A stretch of DNA of 64,000 nt, taken from the NCBI RefSeq assembly GCF_011601275.1, contig NZ_JAAOLY010000003.1, positions 248,001-312,000 on the forward strand. Direction: 5' to 3'. Made by a program: the position numbers and the translations under genes. This DNA is from Janthinobacterium lividum. GTDB taxonomy: Bacteria; Pseudomonadota; Gammaproteobacteria; Burkholderiales; Burkholderiaceae_D. Of this stretch, positions 23,562 through 33,148 are shown one piece after another. The notes below the pieces were generated by a model. It made no database searches. It saw only the letters and a program-made list of their open reading frames with translations, and was not told where the DNA came from. Numbering within the stretch: the stretch's first letter is position 1; every line of letters begins with the position of its first letter.

Positions 23562-24707
23562 ATGGACTTTCAATTTAATCAGGAACAGCAGCAATTCGCC
23601 GACGCGCTGCGGCGCTGGGTCGACAAGGATTACCCGTTTGAAACGCGCAAGCAGATCGTCCACTCGGCCACGGGTACCTCCGACGCCGCCTGGGCCACCC
23701 TGGCCGAGCTGGGCATGACGGCCTTGCCGCTGCCGGCCGGCGCGGGCGGTTTCGACGGCACGGCCGTCGACATGCTGCTGGTGATGCAGGAACTGGGCCG
23801 CGGCCTGGTGGTCGAGCCCTACCTGGCCACCGTGCTGGGCGCGCGCTTCCTGAGCCTGGCGGGCGGCCACGACGGCGTGCTGGAGCAGGTCGCCAGCGGC
23901 AGCCTGAAACTGGCTTGCGCGCTGGGCGAGCGCCAGTCGCGCCACGACATGCACGATATCGCCACGACCGCCAAGGCCAGCGGCGACGGTTTCGTGCTCG
24001 ACGGCGAGAAAACCGTCGTCATCCACGGCGCCCAGGCGGGCGCGCTGATCGTCTCGGCGCGCAGCGGCGGCGGCCAGAGGGATACGGATGGCGTTTCGCT
24101 GTTCCTCGTGCCTGTTGACGCGCCCGGCGTTTCCGTGCGCGACTACCGGACCATCGACGGCCAGCGCGCCGCCACCGTCACCCTCGTGCAAGTGGTACTG
24201 GGCCACGACACCCTGGTCGGCCAGGCAGGCCAGGGCTGGGCCGTGCTGGACGCGGCGCTCGACTATGGCGCCGCCTTGCTGTGCGCGGAAGCCGTGGGCG
24301 CCATGGACGCCATCTTTGCCGCCACCCTCGACTACCTGAAAACGCGTCAGCAGTTCGGTGCGCCGATCGGCAAATTCCAGGCCTTGCAGCACCGCATGGC
24401 CGACATGTTCATCCACCTGGAGCAGGCGCGCTCGATGGCCATGCTGGCCGCCGCCAAGGTTGACAGCGAAGATGCGGCCGAGCGGCGCCGCACGGTCTCC
24501 GCCGCCAAGGCGAGGGTGGGGCTGGCCGCCACCTTTGTCGGCCAGCAAGCCGTGCAATTGCATGGCGGCATGGGCGTCACGGACGAATTGCCCGCCGCCC
24601 ACCATTTCAAGCGCTTGAGCATGATCGCCCTGACCCTGGGCGACGTGGACCATCACATCGAGCGCTTTATCGCCCAGCCGGGCTTCTTGCCGACGGAGAC
24701 CGCATGA
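23562..24707 (+). CDS. acyl-CoA dehydrogenase, second partner
   Basis: A 381-aa acyl-CoA dehydrogenase, clearly different from its neighbour. It begins MDFQFNQEQQQFADALRR and has GEKTVVIHGAQAGALIVSAR in the middle domain. The C-terminal helix carries QLHGGMGVTDELPAAHHFKR, with Gly where other families have the catalytic acid. Pairs of this kind form alpha2beta2 heterotetramers in steroid and side-chain degradation, with only one subunit catalytic; whether these two do is inference from adjacency. It starts 16 bp after the first gene and overlaps the MaoC gene by 4 bp. Confidence 0.88.
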   Translation: MDFQFNQEQQQFADALRRWVDKDYPFETRKQIVHSATGTSDAAWATLAELGMTALPLPAGAGGFDGTAVDMLLVMQELGRGLVVEPYLATVLGARFLSLAGGHDGVLEQVASGSLKLACALGERQSRHDMHDIATTAKASGDGFVLDGEKTVVIHGAQAGALIVSARSGGGQRDTDGVSLFLVPVDAPGVSVRDYRTIDGQRAATVTLVQVVLGHDTLVGQAGQGWAVLDAALDYGAALLCAEAVGAMDAIFAATLDYLKTRQQFGAPIGKFQALQHRMADMFIHLEQARSMAMLAAAKVDSEDAAERRRTVSAAKARVGLAATFVGQQAVQLHGGMGVTDELPAAHHFKRLSMIALTLGDVDHHIERFIAQPGFLPTETA

Positions 24708-25192
24708 CCGCATCGCCTGCCATCACCCCGAAACACTGGTATTTCGAAGACTTTACGCAAGGCCTGGAAATCGACCTGGGCCAGCGCCATGTGACGGAGA
24801 GGGAAATCATCGCCTTTGCCACGGATTTCGACCCCCAGCCATTCCACGTCGACCATGAGGCCGCCGAAAAGACCATCTTCAAGGGCGTCATCGCCAGCGG
24901 CTGGCATACCTGCGGCATGATGATGCGCCTGGTCGTGGACAATCTGCTCAAGCATTCGTCCAGCATGGGCTCGCCCGGCCTGGACAGCATCCGCTGGCTC
25001 AAACCCGTGCGCGCGGGCGACACCTTGCAACTGACCTACCAGGTCAAGGAAGTGCGTCCGTCCACGTCGAAGCCGGACCGCGGCATCGTCATTTCCGTAT
25101 GGAGCGTGCGCAACCAGCATGGCGAAGTGGTCACCACCGTCGAAGGCATGGGCATGTTCGGCCGCCGCCCGGCAGGAGAGCAGCATGCGTGA
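24704..25192 (+). CDS. MaoC-like enoyl-CoA hydratase, first subunit
   Basis: A 162-aa hot-dog-fold protein of the MaoC/R-hydratase group, which hydrates 2-enoyl-CoA. The hydratase-2 signature is seen as FATDFDPQPFHVDHEAA (residues 42-58) followed by VIASGWHTCGMMMRL, with the catalytic Asp and His in the D-x-x-P-x-H pattern. The C-terminal half has SPGLDSIRWLKPVRAGD, typical of the family. It overlaps the preceding dehydrogenase by 4 bp and the next MaoC gene by 8 bp, so the four genes are translationally coupled. Confidence 0.9.
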   Translation: MTASPAITPKHWYFEDFTQGLEIDLGQRHVTEREIIAFATDFDPQPFHVDHEAAEKTIFKGVIASGWHTCGMMMRLVVDNLLKHSSSMGSPGLDSIRWLKPVRAGDTLQLTYQVKEVRPSTSKPDRGIVISVWSVRNQHGEVVTTVEGMGMFGRRPAGEQHA

Positions 25193-25640
25193 TATCGCTG
25201 GCATCGCCGGTTTCCAGGCCCTGGCGGGACAGCACGTGGCCGTTTCCGACTGGCTCACCATCACCCAGCAGCGCATCGACACCTTTGCCGACGCCACGGA
25301 CGACCATCAGTGGATCCACGTCGACGCGGAGCGCTGCGCACGCGAGTCGCCGTACGGCTGCACCGTGGCGCACGGCTTCCTGACGTTATCGCTGCTGCCG
25401 GCCATGTTGCAGGGAGCCTTGCACATGGCCGGCATCCGCATGGCCATCAATTATGGCTTGAATAAAGTGCGCTTTCCCGCCCCCGTGCCCATGGGCAGCC
25501 GCCTGCGCGCGCGGCTTGACATCCTGTCCGTCGACGACTTGCCGGAAGGGGCGCAAGTGAACTGGGCCGTCACCATGGAAAGGGAAGGCGACACCAAACC
25601 CGTGTGCGTGGCGGAGTTTTTGATGCGCTGCTATCCCTGA
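25185..25640 (+). CDS. MaoC-like enoyl-CoA hydratase, second subunit
   Basis: A 151-aa MaoC-domain protein with the hydratase-2 motif FADATDDHQWIHVDAERC (about residues 30-47) and GCTVAHGFLTLSLLP. Here the catalytic pattern reads D-x-x-x-x-H. It resembles NodN-like single-domain R-hydratases. The ATG at 25185 lies inside the end of the previous gene (ATGCGTGA overlap). Two adjacent MaoC genes may form a heterodimer as in some steroid degraders, or act in sequence. It is the last gene of the module; the next gene is convergent. Confidence 0.88.
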   Translation: MRDIAGIAGFQALAGQHVAVSDWLTITQQRIDTFADATDDHQWIHVDAERCARESPYGCTVAHGFLTLSLLPAMLQGALHMAGIRMAINYGLNKVRFPAPVPMGSRLRARLDILSVDDLPEGAQVNWAVTMEREGDTKPVCVAEFLMRCYP

Positions 25641-25723
25641 GGGATAAGCCTGGCTACGCCGCGCAGGTCGGGGTAGGTCGGCTTAGCCCGCAGAGCGTAA
25701 GCCGACGCAGGCGCGCCTCCTCT

Positions 25724-26647
25724 TCACTCCCCCGCCGACGCGCAATACCTGTCCCGTCCCGTATGCTTGGCGCGGTACAGCAGGGCGTCGGCGGCACGGA
25801 TCAGGGCGCTCGGGTCCATGCCTTCCGTGGGCATGACGCTGGCCATGCCCAGGCTGACGGTGACGTGCGGGCCGGCGCTCGATCTGGCGTGGGGAATCTG
25901 CAACGCGCGCACTTCGTCGAGGATGCGCTGGGCCACCACTTCGGCGCCGTCGCGCGTTTCCTGCGGCAGCAGGATGATGAATTCCTCGCCGCCGTAGCGC
26001 GCCAGCAGGTCGGGCGGGCGCACGGCGCAGCGGCGCAGGGCGGCGCTCACCTGTTGCAGGCACAGGTCGCCCGCCTGGTGGCCATACGTATCGTTGTAAT
26101 CCTTGAAGTGGTCGATATCGGCCATGATCAAGGCCATCGGCACGCCGTCGCGCGCGCAGCGCCTCCATTCGCTGTCCATCGTGTCGTTGAAACTGCGCCG
26201 GTTGGCCACGCCCGTCAGCGAATCCGTCAGCGACAGTTCGCGCATGGCGTCGGCTTGCCGCTTGATGGTCAGCTGGCTGCGCACGCGCGCCCGCACGACG
26301 GCCGCGTTGAACGGTTTCGTGATGAAATCGACGGCGCCCGCTTCCAGCGCCCGCGTTTCGTCCTCGGGCTGGTTCAGGGCCGTGACGAAGATGACGGGGA
26401 TGGCGCTGAGGATGGTCGATTCGCGCAGCGCGTTGCACACGGCATAGCCATCCATGCCGGGCATGACGGCGTCGAGCAGGATCAGGTCCGGTAGTTGATT
26501 ATGTGCAATTTCCAGCGCCTTCTCGCCGCTCAGGGCGAACAGCACGTCGTGTTCCTCGCGCAGCAGCTGGTGCAGAATCTGGATGTTTTCCATGGCGTCA
26601 TCGACGATGAGGATGCGCCCGTTCATGGCAAGGTTGGTCCAGCTCAC
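25724..26647 (-). CDS. diguanylate cyclase with receiver domain (PleD/WspR-like)
   Basis: A 307-aa response regulator that should make c-di-GMP when phosphorylated. The receiver domain (about 10-125) has DD at 16-17, phospho-acceptor Asp59 and Lys111 in FITKPFN. The GGEEF active site is at 219-223 and an RPPD (R-x-x-D) inhibitory site five residues upstream (210-213), so it is expected to be active and feedback-inhibited. The GTG start at 26647 overlaps the hybrid-kinase stop (GTGA) and has a GAGGAAAA ribosome site; the ATG at 26626 has none. The kinase encoded immediately upstream is its probable phosphate source. Confidence 0.93.
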   Translation of the reverse strand: MSWTNLAMNGRILIVDDAMENIQILHQLLREEHDVLFALSGEKALEIAHNQLPDLILLDAVMPGMDGYAVCNALRESTILSAIPVIFVTALNQPEDETRALEAGAVDFITKPFNAAVVRARVRSQLTIKRQADAMRELSLTDSLTGVANRRSFNDTMDSEWRRCARDGVPMALIMADIDHFKDYNDTYGHQAGDLCLQQVSAALRRCAVRPPDLLARYGGEEFIILLPQETRDGAEVVAQRILDEVRALQIPHARSSAGPHVTVSLGMASVMPTEGMDPSALIRAADALLYRAKHTGRDRYCASAGE

Positions 26648-29600
26648 TTGTTTTCCTCTCGTTTCAGCTGATCGAGCACGAGTTTTTCCGCTGCGGAAAA
26701 GTTCAGTGTCTCGATCGCGTTTGCCAGCGCCAGGGCCGCTTCCCGGTCTGATTGTTGTAGGGCGGGGTGCAGGGCGTGGAATCGGGCCAGCGCCTTCAGG
26801 TTATTGTTGCGGATCAGGACGAGCAGGTCGGCCAGGCCGGCGCGCAGGTCGAGCGGTGCGCTGCCGGGCGCGGCTTGTGCCGGCTGGCCGCGTCGCAAGG
26901 GCGAGGGCAGGGCGCGCGCCGCTTCGATGACTTCGGCCATCGCCAGTTCCAGCTGTCCCAGCAAGGCGGCGGTAGCTTGCGAAGCGCCCCCGTGCAGCGA
27001 TTTTTCCGCGTCGCCGGCCAGGCTGGCGACGCGCGTGGCGCCCAGGTTGGCCGCCACGCCGCACACGCGGTGCAGCAGTTGCGCCGCCTGCCGCGTCTGG
27101 CCAGCGGCCAATAGGCGCCCGGTTTCCTCGACGGCGTCGCCTTGCGAATTTTCAAAGCGCTTGAGCAGGGCCAGGAAGGCGCCGTAATCGCCGCCGAAGC
27201 GGTGCAGGGCCGCGGCCAGGTCGATGCCTGGCACCATGGCCGGCACATCGGGCATCCACGCGGCGGCATTGTCGGCCGCAATGGCACCGCCGCCAGTGGC
27301 CGCGCCCGGCGGCGCCGGCACCAGCCGGGTCAGGGTCTCGATCATGTCGTCGACATCGATGGGCTTGGCCACGTGCGCATTCATGCCGCTGGCAATGGCG
27401 CGCAGGCGGTCCTCGTCCATGGCGTTGGCCGTCATGGCGACGATGGGCAAGTCCGGCAAGCCCAGCGCGCGGATGGCCAGGGTCGCGTCGTAGCCATTCA
27501 TGACGGGCATCTGCAAATCCATCAGCACCACGTCCCACGCTTGCGGGCTGTGCGCCAGCATGTCGACGGCCAGCCTGCCGTTGGCCGCCACGGCCACGCG
27601 CGCGCCCGAGTGCAGCAGGATGTACTGCGCCACTTCCTGGTTGATTTCATTGTCTTCCACCAGCAGGACGCGCATGCCTTCCAGCAAGCCCGACAAGGGC
27701 GTGGAAACGGGCAGCACGGATGGCGCGCTGCGGCCGTTGCGTCCATCCCGCACGGCCATGACGGCCGCCAGCAGGCGCGCCGGGGTGGCCGGTTTCGAAA
27801 CGATGCCGGCCAGCATCAAGCTGTCGGCCAGGCGTTCGAGGTTTTCGCTGTCCTGGTCGGCCACCAGCATGATCACGGGCGGCAGCGCCAGGTGTTCGTC
27901 GGTGCGCGCCTCGGTGAGCATGGAAATGCCATCCATGCCCGGCATGGCCGCGTCCAGCAGCACAAGGTCCGCCGCCCGTTCGCCGCCGGCATGCTTGCGC
28001 AGCAGGGCCAGGCCGGCCGCGCCGCTGTCGGCGCTGCGGCTGTGCCAGCCCTGCGCCGCGCACCAGTCTTCCAGCATGGCGCGCACGCTGGCGTTATCGT
28101 CGATGATCAGCAGCGACAGCTCCCTGGGCGCGCCCTTGCCGGGCGCCTCTGGCGGTGGCGCCACCTTGTCGAAGCGGCAGCTGAAACGGAAGTCGGAACC
28201 TACGCCCAGCGTGCTTTTCACGCTGAGCTGGCCGCCCATCAATTCCACCATGCGCCGGCAGATGGCCAACCCCAGTCCCGTGCCGCCGTATTTGCGGCTG
28301 GTGCCGCTGTCGCCTTGGGAAAACGCGTCGAAGATGTGCTCCTGCTCGGCCGCGCCGATGCCGATGCCTGTGTCGCGCACGGAAAACTCGAGCGTCGCGC
28401 CGGCCGCATCCTCGGCCGCCATGGCGATGGACAGCACCACTTCGCCATGCGCGGTGAACTTGACGGCGTTGCCCATCAGGTTGATGAGGATCTGTTCCAT
28501 GCGCAGGGCGTCGCCGATCAGTTCGTCGGGCACGCGCGGGTCGAGCACGAACACGGGCTCCACGCCGCGCGCCCAGGCGCTGCTGGCCAGCAGCACGCCC
28601 ACGCTGCCCAGCATGCGTTCGAGCTGGAAGCGGCGCTGTTCCAGCACCATCTGCCCCGCCTCGATTTTGGAAAAATCGAGCACGTCGTTGACGATGTTGA
28701 GCAGCGACTGCGTGGCCATCTGGATCTTGCCCACATAGCTGCGCTCGCGCCGTTCCAGCGGCGACTCTTCCAGCAGGCGCGCCAGGCCGATGATGGCGTT
28801 CATCGGCGTGCGGATTTCATGGCTCATGTTGGCGACGAATTCGCTCTTCGCCGTACTGGCCGCCTCGGCCTTGTCGCGCGCGCGCACCATTTGTTCGTTG
28901 AGTTCGTGCAGACGCAATTCCGTGCGCTTGAGTTCGGACACGTCCGAGGCCAGCACGAAGAAGCCGCGCACGCCGCCGCCATCGTCGACATCGGGAATGT
29001 AGTTGGTCCACGTGTGGCACACCTGGCCCGTGGGGTCGAGCAGGTCGCGCTCGAAGCTTTGCGGCCGGCCCGCCAGAACGCCCTCGACATGGGGCGCATA
29101 CACGTCGAACAGTTCCTGCCCCAGCAATTCGCTCATGTGGATGCCGGCCAGTTCGGCGCTGCTGCGGCCAAACCATTCGTTATAGAAATTATTTGCGAAG
29201 CGGCAACGCAGATCGGCGCCCCAGTACGACACCATGCCGGGCAGGTTGTCGGTGACGGTGCGGATGAAGCGCTCGCTCTGTTCCAGGCGCAAGGTGGTGG
29301 CGTGCAGCACCTCGGTGGCGCGCTTGCGTTCCGTGATGTCGATCGACACCCCCAGCACGTGGCTGGCGCGCCCCGCGTCGTCGCGCAGGACCACCTTGCG
29401 CGTGGTGAAGTGGCGCGTCGTGCCGTCGGCCGTGTTGATCGCCTCCTGTTCGATTTCCACCATCTGCCCCGTGGCCAGCAGCTTGCGGTCGGCGCTGACG
29501 AAGGCGGACGCCTGCTGCGGCGGGAAGAAATCGTGGTCCGTCTTGCCCAGCAATTGCTCGCGCGAACGTCCCAGGGTCAGTTCCGCGTGGCGGTTGATCA

Positions 29601-31173
29601 TTTCAAAGCTCAGCTTGTCGGCACGCTTGACGAAGACCATGGCCGGGATGTTTTCGATGATGGTGCCGAACAGGTGTTTCGAACGGCGAAACTCCGCTTC
29701 GCTGCGCTTGCGTTCGCTAATGTCCAGCCACAGGCCCGATACCCCCAGCAACTGCTGCTCGGGGCCGAAGATCGGGTGATACGAGACGACCCAGTGGCTC
29801 AGCTGCTCGCGTTGCTGCCCGCCATGGCCTTGCAATTCGAGGTCGACGATGGGTAATCCCGTTTCGAGCACCTGGCGCACGCAGCGCTCCACCTCCAGGC
29901 GCACGGCGTCGTCGAACAGCATGGCGCCCACGGGACGGCCCAGATGCTGCGCCACGCTGGCCCCGTGGATGGCGGCCAGGTAGTGGTTGATCATGACGAT
30001 GCGCAAGTCCAGGCCCACGAACAGCATGCCGATGGGCGCCGTCGCGTACACGGTTTCCAGCAGGCGCGTGGATTTTTCCAGGGCCAGCGTGCGTTCTGCC
30101 ACCAGGCTTTCGAGCTGCGTGCGGTGGCGCCGCAAGTCGCGTTCCAGCGCGCCCAGGGCGCTTGCCATGTCGGCCGATTCGCGGTCCGCGTGGCGGTTCG
30201 AGAGCAGGGGCTTGCCTTGCGCCAGCGCGTGGATCTGCTGCGTCAGTTCGTGCAGGGTGCGGGCCAGGCGGCCGCCCACGCGCCAGGCCAGGGCAAAGCC
30301 GGCGCCCAGCAGCAGGGCCAGGATGAGGGAACCGGTGACCACGGAGCCCAGCAGGGCTTCGGCCACCGTGCTGGTGCGCATGGTGACGGCGACCGTCCAG
30401 GCGTCATCCGGCGCGCGGCGAAAGCCCGTATACACGTCGAGGCCTTCCAGGGTGGCATGGCGCAGCACGCCTTCGCGCGCCTGGCGTATCTGCTCGAGCA
30501 GGGGCGCCACGGTGCGCTGGCCTACGTAACGCTGCGGCGCCAGGGTGCGCGCCACGTTGATGCCGTCGGCATTGACGATGGCCGCGCCCAGGTAGGCGGG
30601 CAGGTGCAGCTCGCGCAGCAGCACGGGCAGGTAGTCGGGCGGGTAAAGCGCCGTCAGCACATAGGCGGCACCCTTGTCGCGCGGCAAGGGTTGGTTCAGG
30701 GCCAGCCGCGGCAGCTCGTCCGGCGCCGTCAGCAAACTGGTCAGCCGAGGCTTGCCGTGGTCGCGCGTGCGCTCCATGCTGGCGGCCCATTTTTGCGGCA
30801 ACGGTGGCGGCGCCTGGCTGGCGGGCAGGGATGTATTGATCAGCTGACGGCCCTTGGCGTCGGACACGATGAAGGCGCTGACGGCCAGGCCCGGCTGCAG
30901 CAGGCTGCCGGCCAGGGCGCGCAGGGCGTCGATGTCGTCGTTTTGCAGGGCGGGCGAGGCGGCCAGGATGCGCGCGGCCATCTGCGCACCGCTCAAGTCG
31001 CGTTCGACGGCGGCGGCGACGGCGCGCGCCGCCTGCGCCGTTTCGTTGACGACATGGTCGCGTTCGCGCGTGTAACTTTGCGCCACAAGCAGGAGAAAAA
31101 CGAGTGCCGTCGGAATGACCCAGGCAAGCACCAGCCATGAAATTCTTGAGCGTATCGAAGGCAAATCTTGCAC
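26644..31173 (-). CDS. large hybrid sensor histidine kinase (PAS x3, HK, two REC, HPt-like)
   Basis: A 1509-aa membrane sensor. TM1 is about 12-31 and a periplasmic region (dCache-like) spans 32-275. TM2 is about 277-297, followed by HAMP (298-350) and three PAS domains (about 372-486, 496-615, 632-748). The kinase core has phospho-His785 in NMSHEIRTP and ATP-binding GTGLGLA (964-970). Two receivers follow, with Asp1074 and Asp1219, then an HPt-like domain with His1368. The HPt motif reads H-R-V-C-G, Cys replacing the usual Lys. A further helical tail follows. GTG start with GGGAG upstream. It overlaps the downstream diguanylate cyclase gene, so the pair probably couples an envelope signal to c-di-GMP. 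Confidence 0.92.
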   Translation of the reverse strand: MQDLPSIRSRISWLVLAWVIPTALVFLLLVAQSYTRERDHVVNETAQAARAVAAAVERDLSGAQMAARILAASPALQNDDIDALRALAGSLLQPGLAVSAFIVSDAKGRQLINTSLPASQAPPPLPQKWAASMERTRDHGKPRLTSLLTAPDELPRLALNQPLPRDKGAAYVLTALYPPDYLPVLLRELHLPAYLGAAIVNADGINVARTLAPQRYVGQRTVAPLLEQIRQAREGVLRHATLEGLDVYTGFRRAPDDAWTVAVTMRTSTVAEALLGSVVTGSLILALLLGAGFALAWRVGGRLARTLHELTQQIHALAQGKPLLSNRHADRESADMASALGALERDLRRHRTQLESLVAERTLALEKSTRLLETVYATAPIGMLFVGLDLRIVMINHYLAAIHGASVAQHLGRPVGAMLFDDAVRLEVERCVRQVLETGLPIVDLELQGHGGQQREQLSHWVVSYHPIFGPEQQLLGVSGLWLDISERKRSEAEFRRSKHLFGTIIENIPAMVFVKRADKLSFEMINRHAELTLGRSREQLLGKTDHDFFPPQQASAFVSADRKLLATGQMVEIEQEAINTADGTTRHFTTRKVVLRDDAGRASHVLGVSIDITERKRATEVLHATTLRLEQSERFIRTVTDNLPGMVSYWGADLRCRFANNFYNEWFGRSSAELAGIHMSELLGQELFDVYAPHVEGVLAGRPQSFERDLLDPTGQVCHTWTNYIPDVDDGGGVRGFFVLASDVSELKRTELRLHELNEQMVRARDKAEAASTAKSEFVANMSHEIRTPMNAIIGLARLLEESPLERRERSYVGKIQMATQSLLNIVNDVLDFSKIEAGQMVLEQRRFQLERMLGSVGVLLASSAWARGVEPVFVLDPRVPDELIGDALRMEQILINLMGNAVKFTAHGEVVLSIAMAAEDAAGATLEFSVRDTGIGIGAAEQEHIFDAFSQGDSGTSRKYGGTGLGLAICRRMVELMGGQLSVKSTLGVGSDFRFSCRFDKVAPPPEAPGKGAPRELSLLIIDDNASVRAMLEDWCAAQGWHSRSADSGAAGLALLRKHAGGERAADLVLLDAAMPGMDGISMLTEARTDEHLALPPVIMLVADQDSENLERLADSLMLAGIVSKPATPARLLAAVMAVRDGRNGRSAPSVLPVSTPLSGLLEGMRVLLVEDNEINQEVAQYILLHSGARVAVAANGRLAVDMLAHSPQAWDVVLMDLQMPVMNGYDATLAIRALGLPDLPIVAMTANAMDEDRLRAIASGMNAHVAKPIDVDDMIETLTRLVPAPPGAATGGGAIAADNAAAWMPDVPAMVPGIDLAAALHRFGGDYGAFLALLKRFENSQGDAVEETGRLLAAGQTRQAAQLLHRVCGVAANLGATRVASLAGDAEKSLHGGASQATAALLGQLELAMAEVIEAARALPSPLRRGQPAQAAPGSAPLDLRAGLADLLVLIRNNNLKALARFHALHPALQQSDREAALALANAIETLNFSAAEKLVLDQLKREENK

Positions 31174-31331
31174 CCGGAAAGCTCCCAGAATGGATGAGTC
31201 GACAGGCAGGCTGACGCTGGCGCTGGCTGACCTAGAATGAAAAGATGCTAGACGAAATTGATTGTTCTGACAAGCCTAGTTTCTGTAATGGAAAAAAGGT
31301 TGCGCAAGGCATACAGAGGAGGGGTGACGCC

Positions 31332-31354
31332 CATCCCGCCGCGGCGGCGGGATG
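31332..31354 (-). other. strong GC hairpin after the OB-fold gene
   Basis: Perfect 9-bp inverted repeat CATCCCGCC (31332-31340)/GGCGGGATG (31346-31354) with a 5-nt loop, 10 bp past the stop of the OB-fold gene. There is no T-tract on the minus strand, so Rho-independent termination is uncertain. It marks the end of the long left-reading gene series. Confidence 0.5.
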
Positions 31355-31364
31355 GCAAGGAAAC

Positions 31365-31727
31365 TTACGGAACCACGGTCAGCACGTCGACATCGATTTC
31401 CGGGCTTTCCATGAAATCTTTTTCCACTTCGCCACGGATTTCCACGCGGGTCCTGGCGTCGATCTTGCGGTTCATGAAGACCTTGTCGTCGATGTCCACG
31501 CGGATTTCCGCCGTGCCGTCGGAGAACGTATATTTCTCGTTGCCCACTTTGCGCAGCAGGTTGCCGCGCAGCACGACGGCCTGGTCGTCGACGGGATTTT
31601 TCAGGATGGCGGCCACATTGCCGGGCGCGGCCGGGCCGGCCGTCGGTCCCACGTATTGGGCGTGCGCGCTGCCGGCCAGCAAGGCGCAGGCGGCCAGGGA
31701 GACGATGAGTGTGCGGTGCGGTGACAT
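31365..31727 (-). CDS. YgiW/YdeI-family periplasmic OB-fold protein
   Basis: A 120-aa secreted protein with a Sec signal peptide (cleavage after AHA, residue 23). It has the bacterial OB-fold (BOF) pattern: AAILKNPVDDQAVVLRGNLL, then YTFSDGTAEIRVDID and ARTRVEIRGEVEKDF. Relatives YgiW and YdeI are stress-tolerance proteins of the periplasm, and some bind cationic peptides. It lies 27 bp after the last pseudopilin of cluster A, so it could be read from that transcript, but nothing in its sequence links it to secretion. Confidence 0.85.
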   Translation of the reverse strand: MSPHRTLIVSLAACALLAGSAHAQYVGPTAGPAAPGNVAAILKNPVDDQAVVLRGNLLRKVGNEKYTFSDGTAEIRVDIDDKVFMNRKIDARTRVEIRGEVEKDFMESPEIDVDVLTVVP

Positions 31728-31754
31728 GGTATTCCTTCGATAGTGACTTGCGGC

Positions 31755-32327
31755 TTAGAAAAAGACGGCGGTGCGGGGGACGATAGCACCGGCATTGCCA
31801 TAGGGCATGTTCGCCCGGACGCTGCCCGTGCTGGCCACACCATCGTCGAGTTTGCTGTCGATCTGCTCCGCGTAGCTCTCGGGCAGGTTGTCGAAACGGA
31901 TGCCGTTGCCGGCCCGGCCGCCCACTTCGTCGTTGTACAGGTAGACGGCGCCCCCTTGGGCGCTGGTCATGAATTGCGAAGTGCCGTTGAACGAGCCGGT
32001 GATGAAGCCGCCCAGCGCCAGGTGCTGCGGCGCCAAGGTGAATTCGCGCGGCTGGCCGTCGCCGATCTGGCCGTCGCCATTGCCGTTGCCGGCCGAATTG
32101 GGCACGTGCACGGTGCCTTGGAGATCGTCGCCGGGCAGGGCGCGGAACTTGTCCTGGTAGGCGTTGACGGCGGCCGTCAGCGCATTCGACTGCTGGATGA
32201 TGTTTTTCACCTTGGCGCTGTCGATCAAGCCTTGCCCCTTGAGCACGCCGCCGAGCAGCAAGCCGATGATGACCAGGACGATGGCGATTTCTACGAGGGT
32301 AAAGCCGTGCTGGCGGCGTGGGAGCAT
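31755..32327 (-). CDS. type IV pilin-like (pseudopilin) protein, cluster A
   Basis: A 190-aa prepilin. The leader MLPRRQHG is followed by FTLVEIAIVLVIIGLLLGG, with cleavage after Gly8 and Glu at mature position 5. The C-terminal domain is glycine-rich and contains GDGQIGDGQ, resembling calcium-type loops of GspG-like pseudopilins. The ATG at 32327 follows AAGGAA; a longer in-frame start at 32432 would bury the leader and was rejected. It is the last cluster A assembly gene, 101 bp after the TPR-like gene, and may be the major pseudopilin of this machine. Confidence 0.87.
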   Translation of the reverse strand: MLPRRQHGFTLVEIAIVLVIIGLLLGGVLKGQGLIDSAKVKNIIQQSNALTAAVNAYQDKFRALPGDDLQGTVHVPNSAGNGNGDGQIGDGQPREFTLAPQHLALGGFITGSFNGTSQFMTSAQGGAVYLYNDEVGGRAGNGIRFDNLPESYAEQIDSKLDDGVASTGSVRANMPYGNAGAIVPRTAVFF

Positions 32328-32428
32328 GGGATTTCCTTGGAAAAAAGTGCTGGTGCTAGGTATGGCAGCTTCAGGATGGCAGTTTACTGCAAATGATGCC
32401 GCGCGCGCATGGCATTTCGGACGGCGGC

Positions 32429-33148
32429 TCATGGCGCCGCCTGTTTCTTTTTGGCCAGTTCATCGAGCTTGCGCGCGAGAAAAGCGAGCTCGTGCGGGTC
32501 GCTGATCTGGCCGCTGGCGATCAGGCCGCCGATCACGAGGCGGGCGCTGTCGAGCTGGTCCATGTCTTCCAGGATGAACGCTTCCATTTCGCGCACCCAT
32601 GTCGGCACGTGCGGCCCCGTCGCCAGATGGCGCAACGCGCGCGCATAGTCGAGCGCCAGCGGCAGGTCGTGCAACTGGTGCTTGGCCACCAGCACCGCCT
32701 GCGCCATGGCGGGCCAGCGGTGCTGCGGGTCGGCCGCGAAGCTGGCGGCGACAAAGGCCAGCATGCGCCGCGCGCGCTGCGGGTCGGCCACGCCCGCATA
32801 CACCTCGCTGGCGGCGACCAGCGCGTAGCGGCTGCGCGGATCGAGCGTTTGCGCCGTCTCCAGCCAGCCGGCCAGGCGGTCATAGTCGAGCGCGCGCCAC
32901 GGCAGGCTGACGCCGGGCTGGTCTTCGAACGACTGCAGGTATAGCAGCATCGCCTTCGACATGGCCAGCGGCTCGCCCAGGCTGGCCAGGCGCGCCACGC
33001 CAGCTGGCGGCGCGGCGGGCAAGGGCTGCGCCTGTGCGGGCGCGTGCTGCTGCGCCAGGCGCCAGTCCAGCTGCATCAGCAGGCATGCCGCCAGCAGCCA
33101 GCACAGGGGACGCGGCACGCTGGTCCAGGGGCGCTGGGCGGCGGCCAT
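32429..33148 (-). CDS. membrane-anchored helical-repeat protein of cluster A
   Basis: A 239-aa protein with one N-terminal membrane segment (about residues 14-25, LCWLLAACLLMQ), then a proline/alanine linker and a helical region resembling TPR or alpha-solenoid repeats (for example WLETAQTLDPRSRYALVAAS and SARLVIGGLIASGQI). I cannot name the family. The start ATG at 33148 overlaps the stop of the ABC-2 permease gene (TGATG). Its strict coupling to the permease suggests that the two act together, perhaps as an adaptor between the exporter and the pseudopilus. Confidence 0.7.
   Translation of the reverse strand: MAAAQRPWTSVPRPLCWLLAACLLMQLDWRLAQQHAPAQAQPLPAAPPAGVARLASLGEPLAMSKAMLLYLQSFEDQPGVSLPWRALDYDRLAGWLETAQTLDPRSRYALVAASEVYAGVADPQRARRMLAFVAASFAADPQHRWPAMAQAVLVAKHQLHDLPLALDYARALRHLATGPHVPTWVREMEAFILEDMDQLDSARLVIGGLIASGQISDPHELAFLARKLDELAKKKQAAP

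Noticed and set aside
27142-29856. A long rightward open frame across the hybrid kinase
   Set aside because: Antisense to a multidomain kinase with intact motifs; no protein-like features of its own.
31332-31354. Strong hairpin as a Rho-independent terminator
   Set aside because: The stem is strong but no T-run follows on the strand of the upstream gene, so it is reported only as a hairpin.
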